Under the pieces are notes generated by a model. The model saw only the letters and a list, made by a program, of their open reading frames with translations. It was not told the DNA's origin and did no database searches. A program made the translations under genes and the position numbers. This document shows, piece by piece, positions 46,017-58,975 of a stretch of 64,000 nt of DNA; the first letter of the stretch is position 1, and every line of letters begins with the position of its first letter. Source of the DNA: Pegea sp. RAD2-039 (lineage: Eukaryota > Chordata > Thaliacea > Salpida > Salpidae); assembly GCA_034620365.1 (NCBI GenBank), contig JAQGEQ010000094.1, forward strand, positions 62,001-126,000. Reading direction: 5' to 3'.

Positions 46017-47948
46017 TTATTCGTCATTTTTTGTGACGTCATCGGCCTCCATGACGTCACCAGCTTCTACAGTGTCATCAGCTTCTGTGACATCATCACT
46101 TTCATCGCTTGTCCACAACTATACAACATTTACGATCACGTGATGGCGATGATGACGTCATACTCACAGTTAGATTGTCGCGAAGAAGCTGAAGAATAAG
46201 AGAAGAATCTTTGAAGGAAGACATCTTCACAGATTCCATATCACCAATTGCCTCATCAAAAGCCTAAAACAACTTTCAAGATTGAATGGAAGATTTGTTT
46301 GCAGACTAGCCCACCTGTTTTGCAATCTCACAAGCTTTTGTCTTCTGATCTTCAATCTCGTAAAAGAAAACCGAATAATTGAGAGCTAATCCTAATCTGA
46401 TTGGATGTGGCGGGTCCATCGCGCTTCTGCTGACGTCATACGCTTCGCTGTAAGCTTCACTTGCACTTTTCGCGTAATCTGATGACGTCATCGATGTTTT
46501 AATAAGTTGATTAAGTCACAGTCGACTGACTTTGACGCTCTTCGTTGAGGGTCACTTCCGCTGCATACCGGAAGTAATCACCTTTCATCTTCAAGTAGAA
46601 AGTCCGACTCTCTTTATCTTCAGAACTCAGCAAGTAATCATCAATTAGTTTCTGTGAGTAATTTGGCGTTTTACTGAACTGGCCCAAAACGTTTATTCTG
46701 AATTTTTTATCGATTTTGTAAAAGTCAATCTCAATGTGATTATAATAAATGAAATTTTCTTAAAGAGCAAATAACTCAGAGAAGATCTTGAAACATCTGA
46801 ATAGAATTTAATTGAAGTTTTCTAATCATTGAAACAAAACAAAAAAGTGAGGAAAGTTCAAACAAAAAAATTGTTTTTAGAAAACTCGAACGATGACGTC
46901 ACTTACTGCCACTTGGTTACAAATCAGTTCAATTTCTGAGCTAATCCGACAAAGATAAGATGTAAGTATCTGATCCTGCTCTTCCATGTTGTTAATGATT
47001 CTCCAAGAAGACCTCTTTGATCCTACCACGTTCTTAAAAGCCACTGATAGAAGATTTCGCTCCTAAAATGACGTCATAACTGACATAAGTGTTTCCAAAT
47101 AAAAAAATTACAATTTTAGGGGTTTTATTCAACTTTTTTTTTGTAGAAATTTCGAAAGCTTTTGACATCTTTACACCGGAAGTCATTGATGACGTCATAA
47201 AATAAAGTTACTGATGATTTTGGTGGGTATTGGTACCGAAAGAAAGACATGACGTCATCAGCTGCGTGAGTTTCAAATGACAACTGGATGATATCATGAT
47301 ATGTGACGTCACATCCGTTATTTTCTGATCGGGTTTGAAAACACCAAAATTTGAAATAAGATGCCCAAATAAGGCAATTTTCGCTAAAATATGGAAATTT
47401 GTTTTAATGAATTTACTTTTGATGTTAAAACGGATCCTAATTTAGTGAATTCCATCATCTTCTCCATCATGTCTTCATATCTTTCCATTTGTTCTGCCAT
47501 TTTTGCCGTTTCCACTAAAGCATTTTCACCTATGAACAGAAAATTTGGTCGTTTATAAAAATGGCCCAAAGTAAACCCAGCTTGAGACTTGTATTGAATT
47601 AAAACTTTTGCTTTTGAATAATTTAGTGGAATTTATTAAATATTCAAAGCTTCAAGCTTTGTGGGGTGTTATTGATTCACCTAATATATAAACAAGAATA
47701 TTATTTTGAAAGTTTTTACTTTTATACAAGTTTCTGAAAACTTTTCAAATTTAGCAAATTACTTAAAAAATTTGTAAAAATGATTTTACTTTTAAATTAA
47801 ATTTTTTTGTTCAAAACCACACCCGAAGAACTAATTTGTCTTCTTTTTAATATTAGTATCGATTTTTAATTTTATTTAATCAATCATCTACTTTTAGAAA
47901 CTCTATTTTAAGAAATTTACTTTCTTTGACGGCTTCTTCAGTTGTCAT
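46017..47948 (-). CDS. 14-3-3 protein, paralog 1
   Basis: Predicted exons are 47948-47921, 47529-47417, 47062-46907, 46651-46531, 46478-46315, 46263-46168 and 46118-46017. All phases agree and give 259 aa. Family blocks are complete: [14 protein letters not shown] with the phosphate-binding Lys, KRSSWRII with the binding Arg, [12 protein letters not shown] with the Arg-Tyr pair, [18 protein letters not shown], and [14 protein letters not shown]. 14-3-3 dimers bind phospho-Ser/Thr motifs in many client proteins. The N-terminal half ([21 protein letters not shown]) diverges from the zeta type. The tail is acidic and partly encoded by two TGACGTCA copies (the GDVME and DDVTK codons). A TTTTTGGCAG acceptor ends 5 bases before ATG. 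The second paralog lies about 3 kb upstream, transcribed the other way. The isoform class is not assigned. Confidence 0.95.
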
Positions 47949-50900
47949 GGTAGCTGCCAAAAATTAATTAACAAAAAGTTTCAAATAAAAACAAAATCTG
48001 AAAAATAGATAATTTAGAATCTAATCATAAATATCTAAATGCAGTTGCAACCATTATAATATCAACCAGCTGGTCAACAACCAGTAGCAACCAGCAGTAG
48101 CAACCAGCAGTGTTACTAACTAGCTTTTAACTTCACAGCAGCTACTTTACTACTAAGAGGAGAAAGTTTATCTGAGCACTCTGACGTTACATTGCGTTCT
48201 TGAATCTTTATACATTCTACTTGTATATAACTTCACTATCACTTTTACTCAATGAAATGGAACAAAAATGGTCTACAAATGATTTGAAACAAGAAAATTT
48301 GCAGTTAATCTAGACTTTCCTAATTACAACTAACTAAAAGTTTTGATAAAATCTAAGCTCGTGAAGTGCTTACAGAGGAATAACCTTTTTAGAATTTGCA
48401 TATTCTGTTGGTAAACTAAAAACAGAAAGTTCAGATTATCATAAAAAAATAATGAAAAAAGTTGTTCAGGCAAACTTTGTTCCTTTCTGCTTCAGTGATT
48501 TTCAGTGACGTCACTTTTTCGCAGCTATCTTAAATAATCTCGAAATCCAAAATAAATAAACTTGCTTAAATTATCTAAATAAATAAAATAAATAAATATT
48601 TTTGCTGCAAAATATTTATTTTACTTTATACATAAGAAATCTTCATTTTGAAATCAGATTCGGCTAAAGTCAGCTTTTTAGTTAAAAATACATTTTTCTT
48701 AAAATACTGAGCAGGATGATATTAAGACCTATCTGTCATGTTACTTTTCACAAAAATGAAGCTATAAGCAACAAAAAGATTTTCAAAAATTTGTTTAATT
48801 TAAAAAAATTCAATTTATTAATATTTAAAATTTTAAGTAAATCTTTTGCGTTTTAAAGATTTTTAAAAGAAAATCATAAAAATTTAAAAGTTCAAAAATT
48901 AAAACAAATTTGCAAAATAATAAGTTATACTTGAATGATAATCTTATGCTCAAAATATTAATACATAATAATTAGAATATTAATAATTTTCTGCAATCAA
49001 CATTTTTTAATATTTTTTACAAGAGATCTAGAATGAAGCTAATCTAAAATAAGACAAGGAAATAAATTTCATTTATTTTTAGTTACATTATTTTTCGAAT
49101 ATCTTAAATTCCAATGAGGAAATGTTTAAATAATATAAATTTTTAAACCAATTTTTCAAATGAATTATTTTTAAATTAAGTTTTATTGTGTTTATAACTT
49201 GGGTTTTATAAGTTTATGTATCTAAAGTGGCTTTAAATACATCAATAGAATTATTGATTTTTGTATAGAGCAAAAAAATCGGATTAGAAAATACTGAAAT
49301 ATCATTATACTGCGGCTTAAATGATTATTGTTAGGAAGATGAAAACTATCTCTTTTAGATAATTAGTTATTACTATTTTACAACAAAATTGTATTGATAT
49401 CATCATAAGGCATTTCAAAAATGATATATTTTTCCTTTAATATTAATAATATATTTCAACAGCAGAATAAACTTACAAACAAATAAAAAATTGTTTAACT
49501 AATCTTCTTGTCCTAAAATTTTGTAGATATTAAAGTTATTTTCAACAAAATTTAGATTTAGAAATTATAAGTTAACATTTTGGTTTTTAATGACCACCAT
49601 TCAATCAAAATTCAACAATTTTTTGTAACTTTCAATTTAAAATGAAAAAATGATTTTTAATTGCCTACATTAATTAATGATTATCTAAAAACTAGAAGGA
49701 CAGCTAAAACAGTTACAAAACAGAAAAGGGCGTGGAAGGAACTAAAAGATTATTGAAATTGAGGCAAGAGCTGAGAACAAAGAAAACATGGATTCAAATT
49801 TGTGTTTACTTTTTCTGCATAAATTTAGAAAAATGATTTTTTATATTCAGTTGTAGAAATCTTATAACAACATTTGTTAACTTATAATTATTTTACTATA
49901 GTGTTCAAATCAAAACATTTTAACGAGTCATACAATCAATGATAATTTTTATACATTGTAGAAAACTACTCTAAAAATTACTAGAATATCTCTAGTTATG
50001 TCGTATTTCTAAAATAAAATTTTCAATTGCATCAATTCAAAATATATGAAAGTATTCAGAATGTCATAAAAAAAGTTTAAATTATTTCAAATTTAACTTA
50101 ATTAATAGTATAAATCATAGGCCTTAGTATGAACTTATATTCATAAAAAAACAGTTGTTAAAATCTATAATATTGTTTGTGCAATAAAGACTTGATCAAT
50201 TTCGATTATTAATAACTACACTAAACATTGTTAAGAAGAAGGTAAGTAATTACAGTCGTAGTAATTTATTTAATTAGACAACTTTTAAATTGCTGATTTT
50301 GATATGTTTATTGTTGGAAAGAAAAATCTAATTTTTCATTGAAAAAATTAGTAAAAGTTTTACTGTATTTCTACTGTATGCAACATTTTTGTATACGCTG
50401 TCAACTTTTATTTATTGCATTAAAAAATTTTATGTATAATATTAATTGCAACATTTTTGTGCTAGATTTACTCAGAAAAATTTTTCTTATGTGTAATTTA
50501 TTAGTTTCTTCGTTTTACTTATTAGCGACACCGTGTGGCTGTGGTACTAACATATTCTAACAGTTAAGAAAAAATACAGGGACGCGGATGAATATTTAAA
50601 AAAGTTATGCTCTTTAATCAAGCCTTACAAAATATTTTTATTAAATATAAATTGATAAACAGAATATGGAAGCCTTTTTACGTGTTTTTAGTAGAAAAGA
50701 AATATTTTAATTTGAATTAAACAGAATTTGAGTTGGTATCGGGCCTATGTTATGACGTCATCTAACTACTAGTCAACATAGTTTTCTCAGGTTCTGGGTG
50801 GGTTATACTGTTATAGTCACAAGCGGCCCACTCTAGTAGTCTTTTCTTTGAATTTTCTTGTTTTATTGTTTAAATTTATTATTTCATTTTAAATTATAAC

Positions 50901-50973
50901 CTTGATTCTATTTTTTATAGGCATTGTAGTTTTTTGACAACTTTTTGAACGATTTAAATAAAAAAGCTAAAAA
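47949..50973. other. Shared 5' region of the two divergent 14-3-3 genes
   Basis: About 3 kb without a coding exon. TGACGTCA occurs at 48506-48513 and 50753-50760; the latter is about 215 bases before the start of paralog 2. A less AT-rich patch at 50.73-50.84 kb may be a leader exon or promoter of that gene. A CAACCAG-type tandem repeat is listed separately. Confidence 0.5.
48062..48110. repeat. Short tandem repeat, AGCAACCAGCAGT-like
   Basis: Several imperfect copies of a CAACCAG/CAGTAG unit in a row, about 115-160 bases upstream of 14-3-3 paralog 1. Confidence 0.75.
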
Positions 50974-52750
50974 ATGAATGAGGAAGCACTTGAAAGTCTC
51001 GTTAAACAAGCTAAATTAGCTGAACAATCTGAACGATATGATGATATGTCCAACTTTATGAAGTCTTGTGTGCAGTTTAACAAGCCTCTAACAGTTGAGG
51101 TTTGTATATAATTGTTTTTGAATTTGGTATTTTTATGCCACTGTTATGTGTAACATTATCAGTAAATCTTGAAATTTTTGTTTATTTAGTTTTTAATACC
51201 TTTTATTTTGTTCAGATGATGTTTATTGTATATTTTTGTATTTAATAATTGTGATTTATTTCTTATTTTGTTTTTTAATTTAATCATTGTATGGTTTCAT
51301 TAATAATATAAACTATTTTTTAATATATGAGGTCATAAGTATGATATTCTCATTAAAGTATTTAAGTTGTAAGGAAAATAATTTCAAATTCATTAATATT
51401 TTCCTCAATAAATTTAGTTATCTACAAAAACTTGTTTTTCACCTCCTAAGATTTTTATAAATTTATGAACTTATAAATTGTTAAAAGTACTTTTTTCTGT
51501 CAAGTTTTCTATTTGTTTTTCTTAATTCATAATAAACTTTCTGTAAGATAATTTTATAAAAACTTGAAAACTAAGGTGGGGCTTTTTTCATTAATAATTA
51601 ATTTTCATGAAAATAAACTGTTTGTCTTTGCCAACATTTAACAAGAGTTTTATTTTGTATATAGACCTTTTATATATATTTCTTTATATTTATAAAAACT
51701 TATAATTATATTTTGTTTTTATCCTAAAGCTTTTTATTCAACAAATTGTTTCTTTTTATTCTAAATATTTTGATATTGTATACTACAACCCTGCTGTTGT
51801 CTAATGTTTTTGACCAAATTTACTTAAATCTTAAAAGATATATTTTATTTGTTTATAATGAATATGTCTATTTATACTAACAACCCATCTTAATTAAAAT
51901 TTTATACTTTTTTTTATTCACAACTTAACTGTTTTAATAGCAAAGAAATCTGCTCTCTGTTGCCTATAAGAACGTGGTTGGGGCGCGTCGCTCATCTTGG
52001 AGAGTCATCTCATCAATTGAGCAGAAATATGATAACAACGAGAAAAAACAAGCAATGGCCCGTGACTACCGGCTTAAGGTAATAATTTTGCCTTTTTTCA
52101 TAACTGTAATATCTTCTTATACAGATTGAAAGTGAACTTCAATCTATTTGTGATGATGTTCTGTCTCTTCTTCAAGACTTCCTTATTAAAAACGAAGGTG
52201 ATGATGATGATAAAGAAAGTAAAGTCTTTTATCTTAAGATGCGCGGTGATTACTACCGCTATAAGGCTGAGGTTGCTACTGGTGAAGATCGTGAATGTAA
52301 GTCCATCTTATGACGTCATCAATCTCGCTTTACGTTTAATTCCTCTTCAGCTATTGTGGAGATGTCTAATGAAGCTTATCGAAGTGCTTACGATCTAGCC
52401 AAGGGTTCCATGGTTTCCACTCATCCAATTCGTCTCGGGTTGGCACTGAACTACTCGGTCTTTCATTATGAAATCCGTAATGATCACGACCAGGCCTGTC
52501 AGATGGCCAAAGGTGCTTTTGAAGATGCTATCAATGATTTGGATTCTGTTAGTGAAGACAACTATAAAGACAGCACCCTTATCATGCAACTTTTGCGTGA
52601 CAACCTCACTGTAAGTAGTTGGAAGGATTCACAACTCACAACCTTCTAACTTCCTTTCCCACACAGCTTTGGACTAGTGATGTAAACGAACCTGAAGATG
52701 AAGCTCCAGCAGCAGCAGCACCGCAAACTGGTGGTGAACAGGACGAGTAA
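50974..52750 (+). CDS. YWHAZ: 14-3-3 protein, paralog 2 (zeta/beta-like)
   Basis: Predicted exons are 50974-51099, 51941-52078, 52125-52296, 52351-52610 and 52667-52750. Phases agree and give 259 aa. The sequence is close to the common zeta/beta type: [72 protein letters not shown] and LRDNLTLWTSD. All phosphopeptide-binding residues are kept. It ends in an Ala/Glu-rich acidic tail. The first intron is 841 bases, long for this window; the others are 46-56 bases. Codons are less AT-rich than in most neighbours, suggesting high expression. Splice positions differ from paralog 1 in the first exons, so the duplication is probably old. The symbol marks the closest vertebrate type, not proven orthology. 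Confidence 0.96.
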
Positions 52751-55700
52751 GGCTTCGCCTACCTACCCGTCAACTAGCCGGTCCATCGCTCACTAATGCT
52801 GTTTGTTCGAACCACCAACCACTTGCTGCAGTAGTTGACCGACCCAGGCTCACTCATTTAGTGGTAGTGATAATAAACAAGTTTTTATCTACTTTGATAC
52901 TTGTGTGTAAATCTCCTTTTTGAATTCAGCTGTAAGGTCGTGACTGCAGCACCTTCTTTATAGCTTTTGCTTACTATTTTGTTTTCTATCACCCTTTAGC
53001 CCACTGGCCCCTCATAGCAGTAATACTCGCACTTAGCAGTGCTGGTCCTATCTTCCTTACCCGACGTACTTAAATAAAATAGAAATTTGTTGCAAACTGT
53101 TGGGTTGCCACATGATGTTGGGCTTTGCATGATTCAGTATTGTCAGCTATCGGAATATATGTGATAATACATTATCATTTTAACAGCTAAACATGAGTGT
53201 TTAAATCTCGATATACTGAAAACTGATGTTAATCAGTAGATGGTTGTTTGAAGTGAAGGAAGAAATAACTTTCTCAGATAGTTTCAACATTTCTTAGAGT
53301 CAGATTTTGAAAATTGTAAACACAAATCTGGTTGCATAAAAGAAATTTAATAAGAATCACTCAACCACAAGATTACCAAATAAGGGTTTGTCTCGATCAG
53401 TAATAAAAGCTCTGAATAATCAAATTGTTGAAAGCCATCAGTTAGTTTCTAATATTTTAAAACAAATAATTCAATAAAAATTCTAATGATTTGAAACTAC
53501 TGAAGTTTCTTATGTTGCAAATGACTTATTTGTATTATTAAATTATCTGAAATATTCATGAAGACTTAATGTATTTGAAATCATTCTTCGGTTTCATTGC
53601 AACAAACCATCTCTTGTCATAGAAACCCTCGAAGACTTATACTTTTAATCATTTAGTCTTCAAGTATGCCTGTCAAACTGAAGTTTAGTCAAATCTCTGT
53701 TATTTTGGATCATTTTCATAATTTCTTCAAAAAAAAAACTTCAAAATTAAAATTCATTTTTAACTATTGATTTTTTAAACCTGTTTAAGAAATTCATTTA
53801 TAGAGCAAGTAGATAAGATTATATTAAAACAAGTTAATAAAATATATTTAATTTAAACTGTATGTATCTTTAAATTAATCATTATCTTGTTATTTCAAAA
53901 TGTTAAAGATTCAGTTGCTACAAATTAACTGATATTAAACATGTTTAAATTAGCTCATTTATAATTCATGACTTTTTTCTTCAAAATATCAGTCTGAAAA
54001 GCTTAACTTTAGTTCCATCCATGATAAACGTTTGTTTAAAATGTAGAGTTTCCAACAATTTATATCACTAATGCAAGTGAGTCTTTCAGAATGGATAGCA
54101 AAATATTTATTCAAATAAATGAATTTTGGAAATAAGTACAAGAAGATTTTGTTTCTGAAATTAAAAAAAAGTCTATTAAAACGATTCTACTCTTTATAAT
54201 TTTCATCTTTAGTTTACTAGTATTCAAATTAACAATTTGAATGTTATAAGAATGAGATATATTTCCGGCATGATAATTTCAGTTACTAATGACAGTTACA
54301 ATTTAGAATAACTTTTTTTTTAAACAACCATTTTAGACATAAAATCGATATCACAGTCTAAATGCAGTTTTTTTTAATGTAACAATATTTTTAGTAGATT
54401 TCGTTTGTTTCCGATTTTGATGGATTTACCTAGAATGGATAACTTAAGAATGTTAATTACTATCTAAGAATCATTTAAATTATATTTATTTAAATATTTT
54501 TGAAGAAATAAACTTTGAAATTTTTTTTCATTTTATTCAATAAAAGAATAGCATTTATGAAATTTAAGACTATTTTTAAAAGGAGTTTTATAATTCCCAA
54601 CATTTTGATATTTGATAATAGAAAGAAACGTATACATGAATAAAAACATCTTAAAATCAATTATATAAAACTATTACTACAGCCACATTTTTTTTCAAAA
54701 GTAGGAGAAAAAATTTATATTGAAATAAATTGTTCCAAAATGTTTCATCCAAAGTTCCGGGTTTACCTTAAAGAAAAATTTATTCTCTGAGTTGTTAGGC
54801 AGATTTTTTTTTATAATAATCGTTTTTATTTAAGTCGTTATTCAAAGTTTCCATTTAAATTCAGAAATTTTTCTCAAAAACTTTATTGAAGCAAATGATA
54901 AAAATGAAAAAATTTTATTTGGATGTTGTATTTTCTTGTCAAATGACGAACATAAATATTTTTAAGCTGTAGGAAGGAACGTACTTTGAGAACCTAACTT
55001 CAGATAAACACTAAACTACAATCAAATAAAGTAAACTCTATAATTTCTCTCGCTATTAGTAGATCGTCAATTTACAAAATTTCAACTTATTAAATAACAA
55101 CAAGTTAGAAAAATAGATTTAATAACCAACTAGACAAAAAGTCCTCTAAAAATGATTTAGAGTATAAAATTATACCAATGACTGCTTTAGATTATTTTAA
55201 AAAGATTCAATAATATCTAAAAGTAAAGTTTTTGATAAAATTTTACAACATAACACAGTATACACAAAATATTGCAAGTTATCAATATCATTTAGTTATT
55301 ATTTACAACTGGAAATTAAAACTATTTCAATAAAACATTTTTGCTATAAGATAGAAAAATATTCAAGTATTTTTTAAACATAAGTTTAGTAGTAAAAAGC
55401 TATAAAGATTTACGAACTTATAATTTCAATAATAAAAGTTTAAGACTACGTTAATAATTACTTATTTATTTTAAGCACTTTGAAACTGTTTCATTTAAAG
55501 TTTCTTGAAATATATTTCTCTCATTACTTCATTAAAAATTGATTTTAGTTTAGGGTTCTCTTTCCTTTGATTTCTTTGCAGATTTTAAGCTTAATATCCA
55601 AAAATTTAATCCATTTAATTTTTTTTAGCCTTTAATAGTTATTAAGGTCAATAATTAATTTTGAAATACAAATTTGTGGAGTATTCAAACTCTCTAATTA

Positions 55701-57812
55701 TCTTTTTGTTCTTTTAAGTTGATAATAGCTTAAAAGATTTAAGGGATTTTTTTCAAAGTTAGTTTTTATGAAAATATGGAGGAAGTTTTTTATAAGACTT
55801 TTTTTCTGTTATTATGTGAGATAATATAAGTCGATTTTTATGAATGAAGAAACTAATCGAGTTGAATATGAATCCACTCTTTTATTTCATTTAATTCTAA
55901 TGTATCTTTGTCTTTGTAAGAAATACATTCTGTTGAATTTAAAAGTCAAAAGGTAAAAAAAAACTAAATTGATTTTATCATATTCAGAATATTCTTTAAA
56001 CTATTGACTATAAATACTTTATGGTGAAAACTTGATTATTGAATTATTTGTCAAAATAATAAATTGTTAATATTTATTAAGGTGTAAATAAATTGCAACT
56101 ACAAATAATTGTAATATTCTTGGTAACCAAAAAATTTAGTCGTAATTAATTATGCTACTTGTGAAATAAACAAAGAAAATATTCAAATCGTAAATTTTTA
56201 AGTTTTGTTTGCTTTATTTGAAGTTAATTCAAAGTAGTTAATTATAGCTTAGGGTGTTGTAACTAGAGTATCATAAGAATATTTTAAATATAAATAGAAA
56301 TAAAGAATAAGAAATACAGAATACTTTAAATAAATTTTTCAACTTTTAAGTTTAAATGTTCTAACTATGAACCATCTATTGAGTTATTAAATGAGTATTC
56401 TCTAATACCTTAGAATAATTACTGACCAAATTTTGTATAATAATATGAATGATTGTCAAATATATCATTGAATAAGTTGCTAAATCAAATATATTTGAAA
56501 GTTTTTGCATTTTCACTTGTATTTTTTTACAGAATAAAGTTAACTTAATTTTCCAGTTATCGCCTACACTTTGCGCAGTTTCAATAGAAAATCCATTTTG
56601 TTCACAATTTGTTAAAACCTAATATTTACCTCAAGCCTGTAGGTGTTTCTTAATTTAGGAATTGATTTTGCCTTTCCTAATAATAATTCTACTGAATAGG
56701 AAATCCAATTTATGTTTAGATTAGGCTTACATGAGTAACAAAATAAGAAATTTAAATATTTTTCGATTTTACTAACTAATATTTCATATTTTACACTTTT
56801 TGTTTTTGATATTTTTAAAATCAATAATTTTCAATTATGAATAATAGAAAATTTATTAGTTAGATTATTGATTTTATTGTATTTCTCAGTTAAGTAGTTT
56901 GTACTTAATATGTTTCTTATTTGTTTTGAAAGTTCTTTTTAAGGTTTTCTGACATTTTTTTGCTGATTAAAATTTTTAATTGATTTTTTTCTTCAAAATT
57001 TGCATTTTAATTTGATCAGTTTTGTTTTCAGTTTTTCTATTTCTATTTATTTACTGTTCATGACGATCTTATTGCTTTTATCTGGCAAGTTTTTCAAGTT
57101 ATTTTTCTTTAAAGTTGAAATTTTTGATTGCTTTCATATTTGTCTTTTAATATTTTAAAATTTCTTAATTTTTAAAAGGTTCACTTTCACATAAATTTGT
57201 GCAAGTTAAATATTTAAATGTTAATATTGTTTTAATTTATTTAGTTTAAATTTGACATCTCTCAAATCAATATAAATAAATTGATAAACTTATACAATGA
57301 ACAAAATTTAGCATTTTTTGAAAATCTTTTTCTAACAGATTTTTCTTATTTTTTCATTTAAAATAACCTTTTTTTATTTTGTTGTCTCAATTTTTTTACA
57401 TTTTTGTAATTGATTGTTTTTATATGTATTTGCATTATTATCATTGAATACTTATCTTTGTTTCTTTATTTCTTACAGTTCCTAATCAATTATAGTTTTA
57501 TTTAAGTTATAGTTCAATTTAAGTTTTTGTTTTAAATAAATATAATAAAATATTTTTATATTATGTTACTTTTGATTGGTTGAGATATTTATTAACATTT
57601 ATATTTGTATGAAAAGCAACTATTCTAAGATATTTATATTTATGGTATGTTTATATATGTATTCTATTATTATAAAAGTATTTTATAGCTTGCTTATGAA
57701 TGTGTTTTCATTATAATAGCTGCCACTATACCCAATTTAGCAAATTAAAAAAAATTATTTTAATTGTTTAAAACAATTTGAATTTAAAAAAATTTGCTTA
57801 AGTTTTTTGAAT
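52751..57812. other. 3' UTR of 14-3-3 paralog 2, then AT-rich non-coding DNA
   Basis: 52751 to about 53100 is less AT-rich and holds AATAAA at 52872-52877 and 53073-53078, so the 3' UTR likely ends there. From about 53.2 kb to the UBL3 gene I see no exon or RNA. Confidence 0.55.
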
Positions 57813-58975
57813 ATGGAAAGTTCAACAAGTTCCACAGAAAATGTGAGTTCTGAAAATTTTCTTTTTAAATGGAAATAAGTTTTGTTAAAATGAGATTAAA
57901 TTAATCCTAAATATATTTTTTAAGAATTAAAAAAGCTTCTAATGACTCTGTAAAACATTTTGATAAATTATAAAGCTTATATTAATTTATTACTAAACTC
58001 AAATTTTAATCAAGAATTTTTCATCTCTAATTTTTAGATCAACTTAAAGTTGTTGAGGGTCAACGGTCAGTTTAAAGTCTTTCAATTTCCACCTTCAGCA
58101 TCTGCTTCAATTATAGCAAAACATGTCTTTGAAAACTGGCCTGAAGGTAAGACTACATTTGTTGAACATCAATTACTTAGTATTTGACTTGTTTGTTTTA
58201 TTTTATTCTATAATTGACATAATTGCACTTAAATTTGAATAAGAAATTTATGGCAGCACTTGAGAATTCAGTTTTGTTTACATTTCAAAATTGCTTTATT
58301 GCATAATATCATTAATGTTTCCAGTAAAATTATTTAGTTATCCAAATGTCTTCAGTTTATTAGATGACAAAGTCTATTATAGAATTGTTATTTTTTCAAA
58401 TTTGTATAATTAAATCTAATATCAATATAGACTTATCTTTCAAATTGTTTTTCCTACTGATGATTTAAACTTATTTTTTATCAATAGATTGGACTACAGA
58501 ACAAGTGAAGACTCACACAGTGCTAAGATTGATATATCAAGGCAGATTTCTACATGGAAATGCTACTTTAGGAGGTGGTTGAGGGAATGCTTTTGTTTAT
58601 CAATTAAGATAGATAATTACGTTTAAAGTTGTTTGTTTTCATACAAATTTGCAAATTATTAAAAATTGATTTTCAGAAATTATGTTTAGAATCTGATAAT
58701 GAGTTTTCCTGATGATTAAAATTGTAAAAGTTTTTTGAAAACTTGAAATCGACAATTTTATAAATTTGATTTCTTTAAAGCTCTTCGAGTCCCAGGTGGT
58801 AAGACGACCGTCATGCATCTGGTTAGTAGAAGTTCATTACCGCAACCACAATCACAAGGTTTGTTCTTCTTACTCTACTGATCGTTCAATCATCTTTTGA
58901 TCCTTAGGAGTGGAAGAGCGTGATAAATCAGAGTCTTCTCAATGTTGCCGAGCTTCTTGCTGTAATATTTCATAA
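57813..58975 (+). CDS. UBL3: Ubiquitin-like protein 3 (membrane-anchored ubiquitin fold)
   Basis: Predicted exons are 57813-57842, 58038-58146, 58488-58574, 58781-58858 and 58908-58975. Phases agree and give 123 aa, against 117 in human. The ubiquitin fold matches UBL3: INLKLLRVNGQFKVFQF, SASASIIAKHVFENWPEDW, VLRLIYQGRFLHGNATLGAL, and the VPGGKTTVMHLVSR block. The C terminus has several Cys and ends CNIS, a CaaX-type box, so membrane anchoring by prenylation (perhaps with palmitoylation) is expected. UBL3 proteins are not conjugated like ubiquitin; the mammalian one acts in sorting proteins to small extracellular vesicles. The short Ser/Thr-rich first exon was chosen because its ATG is followed in phase by a GTGAGT donor. 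Two TGACGTCA copies (58979, 58995) lie just after the stop codon. Confidence 0.95.

Noticed and set aside
42265..48513. Clustered TGACGTCA copies as a CRISPR-like or satellite array
   Set aside because: Spacing is irregular, there are no longer shared repeats, and many copies lie in coding exons of unrelated genes.
50339..50560. 73-codon plus-strand frame upstream of 14-3-3 paralog 2
   Set aside because: Hydrophobic, cysteine-containing but low-complexity translation of AT-rich DNA. No splice link to the 14-3-3 exons keeps the frame.
52395..52589. Minus-strand frame within 14-3-3 paralog 2
   Set aside because: Antisense shadow of a fully conserved 14-3-3 exon.
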